Positions 38,482-47,747 of a stretch of 64,000 nt of DNA are shown in pieces. Numbering within the stretch: the first letter of the stretch is position 1; each line of letters opens with the position of its first letter. Made by a program: the position numbers and the translations under genes. The notes below the pieces were generated by a model, which was given only the letters and a program-made list of their open reading frames with translations, was not told where the DNA came from and searched no databases. The stretch is taken from positions 1-64,000 of the forward strand of contig JAMLJD010000014.1 of assembly GCA_023953775.1 (NCBI GenBank), read 5' to 3'. The stretch comes from Rhizobiaceae bacterium. Its GTDB lineage: Bacteria; Pseudomonadota; Alphaproteobacteria; Rhizobiales; Rhizobiaceae.

Positions 38482-39282
38482 CTATTTCATTCCCTTGTTG
38501 ATGTAGTCCTCGGCGAGCGCGATCGCGGTGCGCCGGTCGCTTTCACCGGCCAGTGCGAACGCCTCTTCCTGCATCGAGCGGATCCAGCCCGAATCTCCGG
38601 GCGAGGCATGCTCGAGGGCGGCCGTCATCATCGCCAGGCCCTTCACCACCTTGCCGCTCTGGAACAGCATGTGGCCAAGCGTGGCCTGCGCGCCGGCATG
38701 GCCCTTCTCGGCGGCGAGATGGAACCAGCGCCCGGCCTGCTGAACGCTGGCCTTCACGCCCTCTCCGTTCAGGAACATCTTGCCGATCTCGAACTGCGCG
38801 TTCGGGTTGCGGTAGGTCGCGGCCGCGCGCATGTAATATTCCTGCGCCGCCCACGGATTTGCGCGCACCGGGGAATCGGCGATCCCGTCCTTCACATAGC
38901 GGCCGAGCGCCACCAGCGCATCGGAGATATAGGTTTCGTCCGGACTGCCCGGCTCGATCTCCTGCTGCACGATCTCCTGGAAGAACTTGAACGCCTCGTA
39001 GTCGTTGCGCTCGACACCGTCGCCCTCGGCATACATGCGCGCCAGCTTCCAGCGCGCACCGATCTGGCCGTTCTCGGCGGCATATTTGTAGGCCTCGGCC
39101 GCCTCGTCCTTGTTGCCCTTCTGATAGGCCGAGAAGCCGAAGCGGAAGACCGCCCACGGGCTGCGCTCCGGCTTCGCCATGGCCTCGCGGTTGACCGCCA
39201 AGGGGCTCTCCGCCTGCGCGGCGGACACACCGATCGCGGCGAATGCAAGGGTTCCGGCAGTGACGAGATCGACAAGTCGCAT
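38482..39282 (-). CDS. exoR: ExoR-type periplasmic regulator (Sel1 repeats)
   Basis: A 266-residue exported protein with a signal peptide (RLVDLVTAGTLAFAAIGVSAAQA) and Sel1-like helical repeats. The blocks AYQKGNKDEAAEAYKYAAENG, ARMYAEGDGVERNDYEAFKFF, NAQFEIGKMFLNGEGVKASVQQAGRW and KGLAMMTAALEHASPGD match Sinorhizobium ExoR in order and spacing. ExoR binds the periplasmic domain of the ExoS/ChvG histidine kinase and holds it off until acid-triggered proteolysis, thereby controlling ChvI targets (exopolysaccharide, motility, host entry). The kinase genes are not in the window. ATG at 39282 opens the signal peptide. Confidence 0.87.
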   Translation of the reverse strand: MRLVDLVTAGTLAFAAIGVSAAQAESPLAVNREAMAKPERSPWAVFRFGFSAYQKGNKDEAAEAYKYAAENGQIGARWKLARMYAEGDGVERNDYEAFKFFQEIVQQEIEPGSPDETYISDALVALGRYVKDGIADSPVRANPWAAQEYYMRAAATYRNPNAQFEIGKMFLNGEGVKASVQQAGRWFHLAAEKGHAGAQATLGHMLFQSGKVVKGLAMMTAALEHASPGDSGWIRSMQEEAFALAGESDRRTAIALAEDYINKGMK

Positions 39283-39589
39283 GGCGATGCGCAATTCCAA
39301 ACCTACGAACGGACGCGCACCGAAGCCGACCGGCACACCGGTGACGGGCAAGCCCGTCCGGCACCGCAGACTTCAAGGATCAGTTTGGCGTCCATACTCT
39401 TCCTCGCCGCTTTTCACATACGGCTTAATGCTCGCACGCATGGTGGGTACAGCGTTCGAGCAGGCACCGGGGTGCGCTTCGTTTATGGCGGGAAGTGGGC
39501 AAATTCACCCCGCCTGGCCGAGCGGCGGAGCTTCTTCCAAAAGTGTTGCCGAATCGTCACATTCGGCCCCGGCGCATCCGGACCGGCCA
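39283..39589. other. Intergenic gap upstream of exoR
   Basis: 307 bases between exoR and the TerC gene, both on the minus strand, so this holds the exoR promoter. Nothing could be assigned firmly; a GTCACAT word at about 39556-39562 is reminiscent of ChvI-type sites but is too short to call. No open frame of note. Confidence 0.35.
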
Positions 39590-40522
39590 TCAGCGCCGGG
39601 TCTTGGAGGGTGTCTCGGCCCTTGTAATGATCGAGGCCACGACCGACCCACCGATCAAAAGCACGGTGATCGCCAGCGCGACCAGGGAAGGTATCTCGAC
39701 ATATTCGGCCGTCAGCATCTTGGCGCCGATAAACATCAGCACCAGCGAGAGACCGGTCTTGAGATGGTGGAACTCGTGCAGCATCCCGGCGAGCACGAAG
39801 AACAGCGCGCGCAGCCCCATGATCGCGAAGACGTTGGAGGAAAAGACGATGAACGGATCGTTGGAGATCGCGAGGACGGCGGGAATCGAATCGACCGCGA
39901 AGACAAGGTCGGTGAGCTCGACGGTGACGAGGACGACGAACAGCGGCGTCATGAACAAGAGGCCGTTTCGCCGGGTGAAGAAGTGCGAACCCTCATAGTG
40001 CTCGGTCACGCGCCCGGTGCGGCGCAGGAACTTCACGACGCGGCTGTCGCCGGGATCGATCGTGTCGTCGCCGGAGCGCATCATCTTGAAGCCGGAGAAG
40101 ATCAGCAGCGCGCCGAGCGCCATGGCGATCACCTTGAATTCCTCGACGAGCTTCACGCCGGGAACGATCAGCGAGAGCCGCATCACGATGGCGCCGACGA
40201 TGCCGTAGAACAGCACGCGATACTGCGCCTCCTCGGGAACCTTGAAGTAGGTGAAGATCAGCGCGATGACGAAAATATTGTCCAGCGAGAGCGATTGCTC
40301 GACCAGATAGCCGGTCAGGAACTCGGCGCCGCGCTCGACCCCGGCGACCGCGAAGACGCCGACAGCGAAGAGCATGGCCAGCGTGACGTAGCCGCCGACC
40401 GTCATCAGCGCCTCTCGCATCGAGATGGCGTGGTCCCTGCGATGCAGGACGAACAGGTCGACGAAGAGGATCAAGGCGACGAAGCCTAGGAAACCGGGCC
40501 AAAGCCAGTCATGCGCGGTCAT
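39590..40522 (-). CDS. TerC/Alx family membrane protein
   Basis: A 310-residue protein with about nine membrane segments. The conserved acidic motifs within membranes are visible: YLVEQSLSLDNIFVIALIFTYFKVP and VELTDLVFAVDSIPAVLAISNDPFIVFSSNVFAIMGLRALFF. The Alx/TerC family exports Mn2+ or supports metal loading of exoenzymes, and confers tellurite or alkaline resistance in some cases. I looked for a yybP-ykoY Mn riboswitch in the 200 bases upstream and did not see one. Confidence 0.92.
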   Translation of the reverse strand: MTAHDWLWPGFLGFVALILFVDLFVLHRRDHAISMREALMTVGGYVTLAMLFAVGVFAVAGVERGAEFLTGYLVEQSLSLDNIFVIALIFTYFKVPEEAQYRVLFYGIVGAIVMRLSLIVPGVKLVEEFKVIAMALGALLIFSGFKMMRSGDDTIDPGDSRVVKFLRRTGRVTEHYEGSHFFTRRNGLLFMTPLFVVLVTVELTDLVFAVDSIPAVLAISNDPFIVFSSNVFAIMGLRALFFVLAGMLHEFHHLKTGLSLVLMFIGAKMLTAEYVEIPSLVALAITVLLIGGSVVASIITRAETPSKTRR

Positions 40523-40724
40523 GGGATGCGAAAAAGGTTACGCCGCGTGAGCGCGTTGTCGTTCGGTCCGACATCACAGGCAACGCCTTGCCTGCCAGAG
40601 GGGCCCGGCCCGTATGACACGCCCTCTATGTGAGGCAAGCGCGCCGGCTTTTCAAGCACCAAGGCTCCGCGCCGGCGTACAATCGCCCGCGCCAGCCATA
40701 CCCGGCGCGGGCCACATCGCCGTT

Positions 40725-43613
40725 TCAGCCGCCGGTGACGCGCCCGAGCGCGATCTGCAGGCGGTCCCGCGCCACGACCAGTTCGCCGCGCTTCTCGCGC
40801 TCGGCCTCGACGATTTCCTGCGGCGCGTTGGCGACAAACTTCTCGTTGGCGAGCTTCTTGTCGATCCGCGCGATTTCGTCTTCGGCCTTGCCGAGTTCCT
40901 TGCGCAGCCGCGCGGCTTCCGTCCCGAGGTCGATCAGGTCGCCCAAAGGCAGGCACACGGTCGCCTCGCCGATGACGATCTGGGCGGCGGCCTTCGGCGC
41001 GTGATCGTCGAAGCCGACCTCGCCGACACGCGCCAGGCGGCGGATGGCGGGATCGTGGCGGGCAACGCGCTCGCGCGTGACGCTGCCGGCGCCGACGAGC
41101 ACCAGCGGCGCGACCGCAGCCGGCGGCACGTTCATCTCGGAACGCACGGAGCGGATGCCCGAGACGAACTCGATCAGCCAGTTGATCTCCGCGGCGGCCG
41201 CGTCGTCCTCGAAATCGGGCTCGGGCCAGGAGACGTGGCACAGCAGGCCTTCGCCCCCGGTCTGCGCCCACAACTCTTCGGTCATGAACGGCATCATCGG
41301 GTGCAGAAGTTTGTAGATCTCGTCCAGCACATGCGCGGCGCAGGCGCGGCACTCGGCCTTCGCCGCCTCGTCCTCGCCGGAAAAGACCGGCTTGAGCAGT
41401 TCGAGATACCAGTCGCAGAACAGGTTCCAGACGAACTGATAGGCAGCACTTGCCGCCTCGTTGAAGCGGTAGGTCTCGACGGCCCGGGTCACTGACGCGA
41501 CGGTGCGGGTCAGCTCGGTGAGGATCCAACGGTTGATTGTCAGCCGGGCATCGGCGGGATCGAAGCCGTCGGCCCGCGCGACGCCGTTCATCTCGGCGAA
41601 GCGCGTCGCGTTCCAGAGCTTGGTGCCGAAATTGCGGTATCCCGCGACACGGGTCGGGTCGAGCTTAACGTCCCTGCCCTGCGCGGCCATGATGGCGAGC
41701 GTGAAGCGCAGCGCGTCGGCGCCGTATTCGCCGATCAGTTCCAGCGGATCGATGACGTTGCCCTTCGACTTCGACATCTTGGCGCCGTTCTTGTCGCGGA
41801 CCAGCGCATGGACGTAGACCGTGTGGAACGGCTCCTCCTCCATGAAATGCATGCCCATCATCATCATCCGGGCGACCCAGAAGAAGATGATGTCGAAGCC
41901 GGTCACAAGGACGGAAGTCGGGTAGTAGGTCGCGAGCTCGGGCGTGCGGTCGGGCCAGCCGAGCGTCGAGAACGGCCACAGCGCCGAGGAGAACCAGGTG
42001 TCGAGAACGTCCTCGTCGCGGGTCAGGATCTCGCCGGGCTTGAAGTTCTCCAGCTTGTCCTCGACCCACGCCTTCCAGGGCGTGTCGACGGCAAGATAAT
42101 ATTCGACCGCGGTGTCGAGCGCTTCCTTCTCGGTGCGCTCGACGAAGACATGCCCGTCGGGTCCGTACCAGGCCGGGATCTGATGTCCCCACCAGAGCTG
42201 GCGCGAGATGCACCAGGGCTCGATGTTCTCCATCCACTCGAAATAGGTCTTTTCCCAGTTCTTCGGCACGAAGGTTGTGCGGCCCTCGCGCACCGATGCG
42301 ATCGCCGGCTTTGCGAGCGCTTCGGCGTCGGCGAACCACTGGTCGGTCAGCATCGGCTCGATGACCACGCCGGAGCGGTCGCCGAACGGCTGCATGATCT
42401 TCCTGCTTTCGACATGGGGAACGTCGTTGCCGTCGGCGTCCTTGACCGTGACGGCCAGCCCCTCGGCGTTAATCTGATCGACGATGCGCTCGCGCGCCGC
42501 ATAGCGGTCGAGGCCGCGATATTCGTCGGGAACGAGATTGATCGCGTCGACCTCGGCCTCGCCCGGCAGGTGGCCGCTGCGCACGATCTCCGCCGCGCGG
42601 GCGGCACAGACGGCGTAGGGTTCGCCATCGTCGCGCATGGCGGCGACGCCGTCCATCAGGCGGTAGAGCGGAATCCTGTTGCGGCGGGCGACCTGATAGT
42701 CGTTGAAGTCGTGGGCACCGGTGATCTTGACCGCGCCCGATCCGAATTCGGGATCGGGATAATCGTCGGTGATGATCGGGATCAGCCGCCTGTGCTCCTT
42801 CGGGCCGACCGGGATCTCGCACAGCTTGCCGACGATCGGCGCATAGCGCTCGTCCGAGGGATGGACCGCCACCGCGCCGTCGCCGAGCATGGTCTCGGGG
42901 CGGGTCGTGGCGATCGAGATGTAGTCGCGCTCCTCCTGGAAAACGACGTTCCCGTCGGCGTCCTTCTCGACATAGGTGTAGGTCTCGCCGCCGGCCAGCG
43001 GGTATTTGAAGTGCCACATATGGCCGTCGACCTCGCGGTTCTCGACCTCGAGGTCGGAGATCGCGGTCTCGAACTTGGGATCCCAGTTGACGAGACGCTT
43101 GCCGCGATAGATCAAGCCTTGCTTGTGGAGGGTGACGAACACTTCGAGCACGGCCCTGGACAGGCCTTCGTCCATGGTGAAGCGCTCGCGGCTCCAGTCG
43201 CAGGATGCGCCCAGCCGCTTGAGCTGGTTGATGATCGTTCCGCCGGACTCGGCCTTCCATTCCCAGACCTTGTCGACGAACGACTCGCGCCCGAGGTCGC
43301 GGCGCTGGATCTGCCGCTCCATGAGCTGCCGTTCGACGACCATCTGGGTGGCGATGCCAGCATGGTCCATGCCCGGCTGCCACAGCACGTTCTTGCCGCG
43401 CATGCGCTCGAAACGCACCAGAATGTCCTGGAGTGTGTTGTTGAGCGCATGCCCCATGTGCAGCGAGCCGGTGACGTTTGGCGGCGGAATGACGATCGTG
43501 AACGGATCGGCGTCCGGCTTCGCCCCGGCGCCCGCCCTGAAGGCATCGGCCTCTTCCCATCGGGCGGCGATCTTCGGCTCGACGCCAGCGGCGTCGTAGG
43601 TCTTCTCAAGCAT
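40725..43613 (-). CDS. valS: Valyl-tRNA synthetase
   Basis: A 962-residue class I synthetase with editing domain. HIGH motif is NVTGSLHMGHALNN (52-55 HMGH); KMSKS is in GAKMSKSKGNVIDP; the C-terminal coiled coil (AARLRKELGKAEDEIARIDKKLANEKFV) is present. The ATG at 43613 (MLEKTYDAAGVEPK) is the conserved start; an upstream frame to 43676 is not conserved. Last gene of the PCMT-tolC-popZ-valS direction. The 200 bases after it hold no gene. Confidence 0.97.
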   Translation of the reverse strand: MLEKTYDAAGVEPKIAARWEEADAFRAGAGAKPDADPFTIVIPPPNVTGSLHMGHALNNTLQDILVRFERMRGKNVLWQPGMDHAGIATQMVVERQLMERQIQRRDLGRESFVDKVWEWKAESGGTIINQLKRLGASCDWSRERFTMDEGLSRAVLEVFVTLHKQGLIYRGKRLVNWDPKFETAISDLEVENREVDGHMWHFKYPLAGGETYTYVEKDADGNVVFQEERDYISIATTRPETMLGDGAVAVHPSDERYAPIVGKLCEIPVGPKEHRRLIPIITDDYPDPEFGSGAVKITGAHDFNDYQVARRNRIPLYRLMDGVAAMRDDGEPYAVCAARAAEIVRSGHLPGEAEVDAINLVPDEYRGLDRYAARERIVDQINAEGLAVTVKDADGNDVPHVESRKIMQPFGDRSGVVIEPMLTDQWFADAEALAKPAIASVREGRTTFVPKNWEKTYFEWMENIEPWCISRQLWWGHQIPAWYGPDGHVFVERTEKEALDTAVEYYLAVDTPWKAWVEDKLENFKPGEILTRDEDVLDTWFSSALWPFSTLGWPDRTPELATYYPTSVLVTGFDIIFFWVARMMMMGMHFMEEEPFHTVYVHALVRDKNGAKMSKSKGNVIDPLELIGEYGADALRFTLAIMAAQGRDVKLDPTRVAGYRNFGTKLWNATRFAEMNGVARADGFDPADARLTINRWILTELTRTVASVTRAVETYRFNEAASAAYQFVWNLFCDWYLELLKPVFSGEDEAAKAECRACAAHVLDEIYKLLHPMMPFMTEELWAQTGGEGLLCHVSWPEPDFEDDAAAAEINWLIEFVSGIRSVRSEMNVPPAAVAPLVLVGAGSVTRERVARHDPAIRRLARVGEVGFDDHAPKAAAQIVIGEATVCLPLGDLIDLGTEAARLRKELGKAEDEIARIDKKLANEKFVANAPQEIVEAEREKRGELVVARDRLQIALGRVTGG

Positions 43614-43796
43614 GGATTTTCCGGCGAAATGCGTTCGTGTCGGCCCCGGTAAATCCGAAGGCACCCGGCAAGTCAACCGCGCCGGATGCCGATACGCCGA
43701 CAGCGCGAGGCCCCCGCACGCGGAGACGCCTAGATAGCTGATACCGACGGGGCTGATATGAACAGAGCGAAGCGGGCCGCCGCCGCGCCGGACGGC

Positions 43797-44486
43797 TCAG
43801 TATGCGTCGCCGCGCGCGACCCGTTCGATCTCCTCGCGAACCAGCTTTTCGACCAGTCCGGGAAGATTGTCGTCCAGCCATTCCTGCAGCATCGGCCGAA
43901 GCATGCGTTCGGCCATCTCGTCGAAGCTCTTGCGACGGTTGGCGGCGAATACGTCGCTCAACTCGCCAAACGCCGCAGCAACCTGCTTTTCTGCCTGTTC
44001 GGAGATGATCGAGCCGCGGCCCTGTGCCGCCACGTCACGTCCGGCCGCCTCGCGTCCGGCTGGATGAGCGGCTGGCCTTACGGGATCGTTGGCGGTGGTT
44101 TCAGGCTTCATGACGTCGACGACCGGAGGCGGAGTCTCTTCGGGCTGCTCTTCGTCCGGGCCGGTCTCCGTCGGCGCGAAGATATCCGTTGCAGACGGCT
44201 GTTCGTCCGGCGCGGCCGCGTCGTCGTCATCCAGTTCGCGGCGAACCACATTGTGGACCTCGGCGAGACTGGGCGGCTTGCGCTCGTCCTGCACCGATTG
44301 CCGCAATTCCGACCGGAACGCTTCCACTTCCACGATTTCGCCGGGCGCGGCCTCCGGCTCGGAGGCGGGCTCGCGCGGCGTACCGCCGGACGGTGCCTCG
44401 CTGTCTCCGTCCTCGATGATCCGCCTGATCGAGGCGAGAATCTCCTCCATGGAGGGTTCTCGTTGCGCATTTCCTGCCTGGGCCAT
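43797..44486 (-). CDS. popZ: DUF2497 family pole-organizing protein PopZ-like
   Basis: A 229-residue acidic protein in the PopZ layout: N-terminal helix EPSMEEILASIRRIIED, long Pro/Glu/Asp-rich middle, and a C-terminal helical oligomerisation region (KSFDEMAERMLRPMLQEWLDDNLPGLVEKLVREEIERVARG). In Caulobacter and Agrobacterium PopZ builds the polar microdomain that anchors the ParB/origin and recruits cell-cycle proteins. The ATG at 44486 is used; a GTG two codons upstream is possible. It sits between tolC and valS, as in other rhizobia. Confidence 0.9.
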   Translation of the reverse strand: MAQAGNAQREPSMEEILASIRRIIEDGDSEAPSGGTPREPASEPEAAPGEIVEVEAFRSELRQSVQDERKPPSLAEVHNVVRRELDDDDAAAPDEQPSATDIFAPTETGPDEEQPEETPPPVVDVMKPETTANDPVRPAAHPAGREAAGRDVAAQGRGSIISEQAEKQVAAAFGELSDVFAANRRKSFDEMAERMLRPMLQEWLDDNLPGLVEKLVREEIERVARGDAY

Positions 44487-44787
44487 TGTCACGTCCGCCG
44501 CTTCTGTGACTGCTCATCGGGGCAAAACGCCCTCGCAGCGTCCCGTCCTTCCGAATCATCCATAGCGTAACCGACCGGAACACATGAGAGAATCCCCCGA
44601 GGGCCGGGCTGACGCTTTTCACACAGCTTTGGAGGTGGTCCCGCCTCGGGCACTTCCATAATCGGGGAGCAAATGCCGGCACCGGACCGCTGCGGCGTTT
44701 TGCAGCCAGGTGTACTCACCTGACGTTCGCCAAGCCGCGCAGATTCAAGCTGATAGAGCGTTCTCCGTACGTCTTTTCAGACACAGC
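44487..44787. other. Intergenic gap between tolC and popZ
   Basis: 301 bases, upstream of popZ and downstream of tolC on the minus strand. One perfect short palindrome CAGGTG-TACT-CACCTG is at 44707-44722; it could be an operator or a weak tolC terminator without T tract. No other feature or gene is supported. Confidence 0.35.
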
Positions 44788-46152
44788 CTAGCGGCCGTCA
44801 GGCGTGCGCAGGCCGAACCACTTGTCCTTGACGGCGTTGTAGTGCTCCTCGGGGCGGTGCTCGGAGACCTGAAGCCCGAGCCGGCGAACCGAAAGGCGGC
44901 CGATCGCCGAGACGATCGCATAGCTCGCCACGACGACGTCGCGTTCGGAACTCGCCAGGTTGATCTGGGCGGTGATCACGTCGGCCTGAGCGTTCAGCAC
45001 GTCAAGCGTGGTGCGCTGGCCGACATTCCGTTCCTCGATCACGCCGTTGAGGGCGAGCTGGGCGGCATTGACCACTTCGCGGTTCGCGGCAACCGTCTCG
45101 CGCGATGCCTGATACTGGGTCCATGCCGAGGCGACGGCCGCCCTCACCTGGTCACGCGACACATCGACCTGAATCCGCGCCTGGCCCAGCGATTCCTTGG
45201 ACTGGCGGACCTGAGCCGACACGCGTCCGCCCTGGTAGATCGGGATGGTCAGCGTCGCGCCGATATTGGCGCTGTTCGACGTCCCGTCGGTGAAGCTCGA
45301 TGGGCTGGTGTCGCGGTAGCTGCGGGATACGCCCGCCTCGGCGCTCAGTTGGGGAAGCAGCGCGCCCTCGGCGGACTTCACCGAGAACGCCGCGGCGTCG
45401 ACAAGATGCTCCGTCGCGATGATGGCGGGATGTTCGATGGCCGCGATCGTGAAGGACTGGTCGAGGCTGCCGGGCAGAAGCTTGCTGACCGGGCTCGGCA
45501 TCTTGAGGCGGCCCGGGTCCTCACCGACCACCTGACGGTAGATCGCCGAACTCGACAGAACCTGGGCACGCGCCGCGCTGAGCTGGGCGATGGCTGCCTG
45601 CCGGCTCGCCTCGGCCTGCGCGACATCGGTGCGCGTCCCCTCGCCGACCTCAAGGCGCGAGTTCGACGCGCGGACCTGTTCGGCGAGAAATTCGAGGTTG
45701 CGCTCGCGCAGCGCCGCGATCTGGCGGTCGCGGATGACGTCCATGAAGGCCGAAACGGCATTGAACAGCGTGTTCTGCTCGGTATTGCGCAGGCTCTGGA
45801 ACGAGGCGCGGACGCGCGCCTCCGATGCCCTGACATTGTTGCGTGTCTGGAAGCCGTCGAACAGCGACTGCTGGATCGACACGCCGAACGAGCCGGTGGT
45901 GATGCGGGTGCCCGACTGGGCGGTGTAATCGATCGAACCGCGCGCCGCGATGGTCGGCCGACGCCCCGCCTTGGCGATCGCCACCGATTCATTGGTGACG
46001 CGGACGCCGGCGCGCTCGGCGTTGAGGCTGGAGTTGTTTTCGTAGGCCTTGGCCATGGCGCCGAAGATGGTCTCGGCGGACGCGCCGCCGGTCGACAGCG
46101 CCAGGGCAGCGGCCAGGACGGCGGCCGAAATACTCTTGCGTACGAAGGACAC
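44788..46152 (-). CDS. tolC: TolC family outer membrane efflux/type I secretion protein
   Basis: A 454-residue outer membrane channel. Signal peptide VRKSISAAVLAAALALSTGGASAE, then two internally similar halves of TolC repeats: ETIFGAMAKAYENNSSLNAERAGVR with SLFDGFQTRNNVRASE, and TLTIPIYQGGRVSAQVRQSKESLGQ with EERNVGQRTTLDVLNAQADV. It serves RND pumps and type I exporters. GAGGTGG lies just before the GTG at 46152, so this start is taken; the frame is open to 46263. Follows the PCMT-like gene. Confidence 0.92.
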   Translation of the reverse strand: MSFVRKSISAAVLAAALALSTGGASAETIFGAMAKAYENNSSLNAERAGVRVTNESVAIAKAGRRPTIAARGSIDYTAQSGTRITTGSFGVSIQQSLFDGFQTRNNVRASEARVRASFQSLRNTEQNTLFNAVSAFMDVIRDRQIAALRERNLEFLAEQVRASNSRLEVGEGTRTDVAQAEASRQAAIAQLSAARAQVLSSSAIYRQVVGEDPGRLKMPSPVSKLLPGSLDQSFTIAAIEHPAIIATEHLVDAAAFSVKSAEGALLPQLSAEAGVSRSYRDTSPSSFTDGTSNSANIGATLTIPIYQGGRVSAQVRQSKESLGQARIQVDVSRDQVRAAVASAWTQYQASRETVAANREVVNAAQLALNGVIEERNVGQRTTLDVLNAQADVITAQINLASSERDVVVASYAIVSAIGRLSVRRLGLQVSEHRPEEHYNAVKDKWFGLRTPDGR

Positions 46153-46324
46153 AACCCACCTCACATCGTCAAATCGGCACCTGCGGACAAACCGCGCCAC
46201 AAATCGAACTCCGCCCCAGACGCTTTTATCCGCGCCGGGCCGGCCGCGCCACCTCAAATCCAAGTCGCCAGCCTACACCAGAAACCTGATCGCCATGGTT
46301 ACATATTGGTAACAGTTCGGAGGG

Positions 46325-46996
46325 TCAAAACTCGAAGGCGGGTTCACTGTGGAAACCGGGAAGCGCCCGCACGGCGGCATTGAAGCCGCGGCGGCTGGAC
46401 ACGATGCCGTCATCCTTGACGTAGATGCGCGCAATGCCGGAATTTCCCGATCCGGTGACGGCGACGAGACGGCCACCGTCCTTCAACTGGTCGAACAGCG
46501 CCGCGGGGACCTGGTCGACCGCGCCGCCGACGAAGATCACGTCGTAGGGCGCTTCCGGCGCGTAACCCTCCTGCAGCGGGCCCTCGACGACGACGACATT
46601 GTCGTAGCCGAGCCGCGACAGGTTTTCGGTCGCTGCCGCGGCCAAGCCCGCATCGCATTCCAGCGCTATGACGGAGCTTGCCAGCCGCGACAGCACGGCC
46701 GCGGAGTAGCCGGTCGCACAGCCGACATCGAGCACGAAATCGCCGGAGCCGACGTCAGCGAGCTGCACGAGCTTGGCGAAGGGCGACGGCTCCATCAGGA
46801 AGCGGGCGTCGCTGTCGCCGGGCAATGTCAGCTCGATATCCTCGTCGATATAGGCAAGGCTGCGGCGGCGCGCGGGCACGAACTGCTCGCGCGGTATCTC
46901 GAGCATCGCCGCGATGATCCCGGGGGCGGTCACGTCGGTCGTGCGGACCTGGCCGTCGACCATCTTGAGGCGCTGCTCTGCGAAATCGCTGTCCAC
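46325..46996 (-). CDS. Protein-L-isoaspartate O-methyltransferase family protein, divergent
   Basis: A 223-residue second PCMT-fold methyltransferase. RLKMVDGQVRTTDVTAPGIIAAMLEIPREQFVP is the conserved opening of this rhizobial group, motif I is FVLDVGCATGYSAAVLSRLAS instead of the canonical EIGTGSGY, and VIFVGGAVDQVPAALFDQLKDGGRLVAV is the PCMT C-terminal block. It regularly precedes tolC in rhizobia. The GTG at 46996 begins this conserved part; the frame further upstream runs through tRNA-Cys and is not coding. Confidence 0.85.
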   Translation of the reverse strand: MDSDFAEQRLKMVDGQVRTTDVTAPGIIAAMLEIPREQFVPARRRSLAYIDEDIELTLPGDSDARFLMEPSPFAKLVQLADVGSGDFVLDVGCATGYSAAVLSRLASSVIALECDAGLAAAATENLSRLGYDNVVVVEGPLQEGYAPEAPYDVIFVGGAVDQVPAALFDQLKDGGRLVAVTGSGNSGIARIYVKDDGIVSSRRGFNAAVRALPGFHSEPAFEF

Positions 46997-47082
46997 TACC
47001 GGTCCCCGCCAAGTTCGCGCGCAGGGCGCGCCCGTCTTCAGCCTCGTGCGGCTATCGCCGCATGTCCCGCATCGCCCGCGAC

Positions 47083-47156
47083 TGGAGGCCTCGCCCGGAA
47101 TCGAACCGGGGTGCAAGGATTTGCAGTCCTCTGCGTAACCACTCCGCCACGAGGCC
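47083..47156 (-). tRNA. tRNA-Cys (anticodon GCA)
   Basis: 74 bases with encoded CCA. On the minus strand it begins GGCCTCGTGGCGGAG and ends CGAGGCCTCCA; anticodon loop CTGCAAA gives GCA (plus-strand TGC at 47122-47124). T-arm CCCCGGTTCGATTCCGGG is normal. Confidence 0.97.
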
Positions 47157-47181
47157 TCGGCGCGCGATGCGTCCACGCGGT

Positions 47182-47210
47182 TCAATATGGTGAGCCACTT
47201 TACGCGTCAA
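47182..47210 (-). promoter_or_regulatory. Sigma-70-type promoter of tRNA-Cys
   Basis: Minus strand: TTGACG, 17-base spacer, TATTGA, about 26 bases before the tRNA. Good fit to the housekeeping consensus. Confidence 0.62.
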
Positions 47211-47259
47211 GCGCTCGCGGGATCGTTCACGCTTTTCGAGCGACTGGGACAACAGTTCG

Positions 47260-47574
47260 CTAATTGCGGCCGCCGTTGCGGCGCCCTGACCGGTTCGCCC
47301 ACCAGACCTCCATCCTGCGGCGCCAGCGGCGAACCAAGGCGATGTCGGACGACAGCACCAGAAGACCGACGGGAATCATCCAGAAACCGAGCACCGGAAG
47401 GAAGCCGAAGGTGCCGAGGACTATCAGGACGACGCCGAGCACGATCCGGAGAAGCCGCGAGCGCGGCATCTGGATGCGGCGGCCGAACAGCGAAATCGTT
47501 GGCCCGGGCGGCACATCGCCGTCGCCCTTTACTCCCGCGCCGTCATTCATCCTTGTCGACCGATCGTCGTTCAT
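47260..47574 (-). CDS. Small membrane protein (PGPGW-type) of unknown function
   Basis: A 104-residue protein with a polar N-terminus, basic stretch, then a hairpin of two hydrophobic segments (LLRIVLGVVLIVLGTFGFLPVLGFWMIPVGLLVLSSDI split at FLPVLGFW) and a basic tail (RRWRRRMEVWW). The order matches small transmembrane proteins labelled PGPGW family in rhizobia. ATG at 47574 or 47550. It lies between tRNA-Cys and tRNA-Asn. Confidence 0.72.
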   Translation of the reverse strand: MNDDRSTRMNDGAGVKGDGDVPPGPTISLFGRRIQMPRSRLLRIVLGVVLIVLGTFGFLPVLGFWMIPVGLLVLSSDIALVRRWRRRMEVWWANRSGRRNGGRN

Positions 47575-47691
47575 CCGGCCTATCCGAGAAGGCCGGCAAA
47601 TCCGCGCCTTTTTCCGGCAAGGATATATGGGATTTGCGCGCGAATGCGAGAAGCGGGCAAAAAATGCATGTCGGAACCGGGAATTCGCGCT

Positions 47692-47720
47692 TTGCAAAGC
47701 CGAAACGGGTTTGCTATAGG
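47692..47720 (+). promoter_or_regulatory. Sigma-70-type promoter of tRNA-Asn
   Basis: TTGCAA (47692-47697), 17-base spacer, TATAGG (47715-47720), 27 bases before the tRNA 5' end. Confidence 0.62.
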
Positions 47721-47747
47721 CAGCCGCACTCACACGAGCAGAGGCAT

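Noticed and set aside
40523-40724. yybP-ykoY (Mn) riboswitch ahead of the TerC gene
   Set aside because: No match to the conserved loops was seen on the minus strand; only a short non-coding stretch after valS.
41808-43652. A 614-residue plus-strand frame opposite valS (and a 536-residue one opposite argS, 32473-34083)
   Set aside because: Shadow frames of highly conserved synthetase genes; no recognisable motif.
46298-46313. GTTAC-N6-GTAAC palindrome upstream of tolC as operator
   Set aside because: Arms are only five bases and it sits right after the PCMT-like stop; chance is not excluded.
46997-47185. N-terminal extension of the PCMT-like frame across tRNA-Cys
   Set aside because: SGYAEDCKSLHPGSIPGEAS comes from the tRNA; the conserved protein begins at the GTG at 46996.
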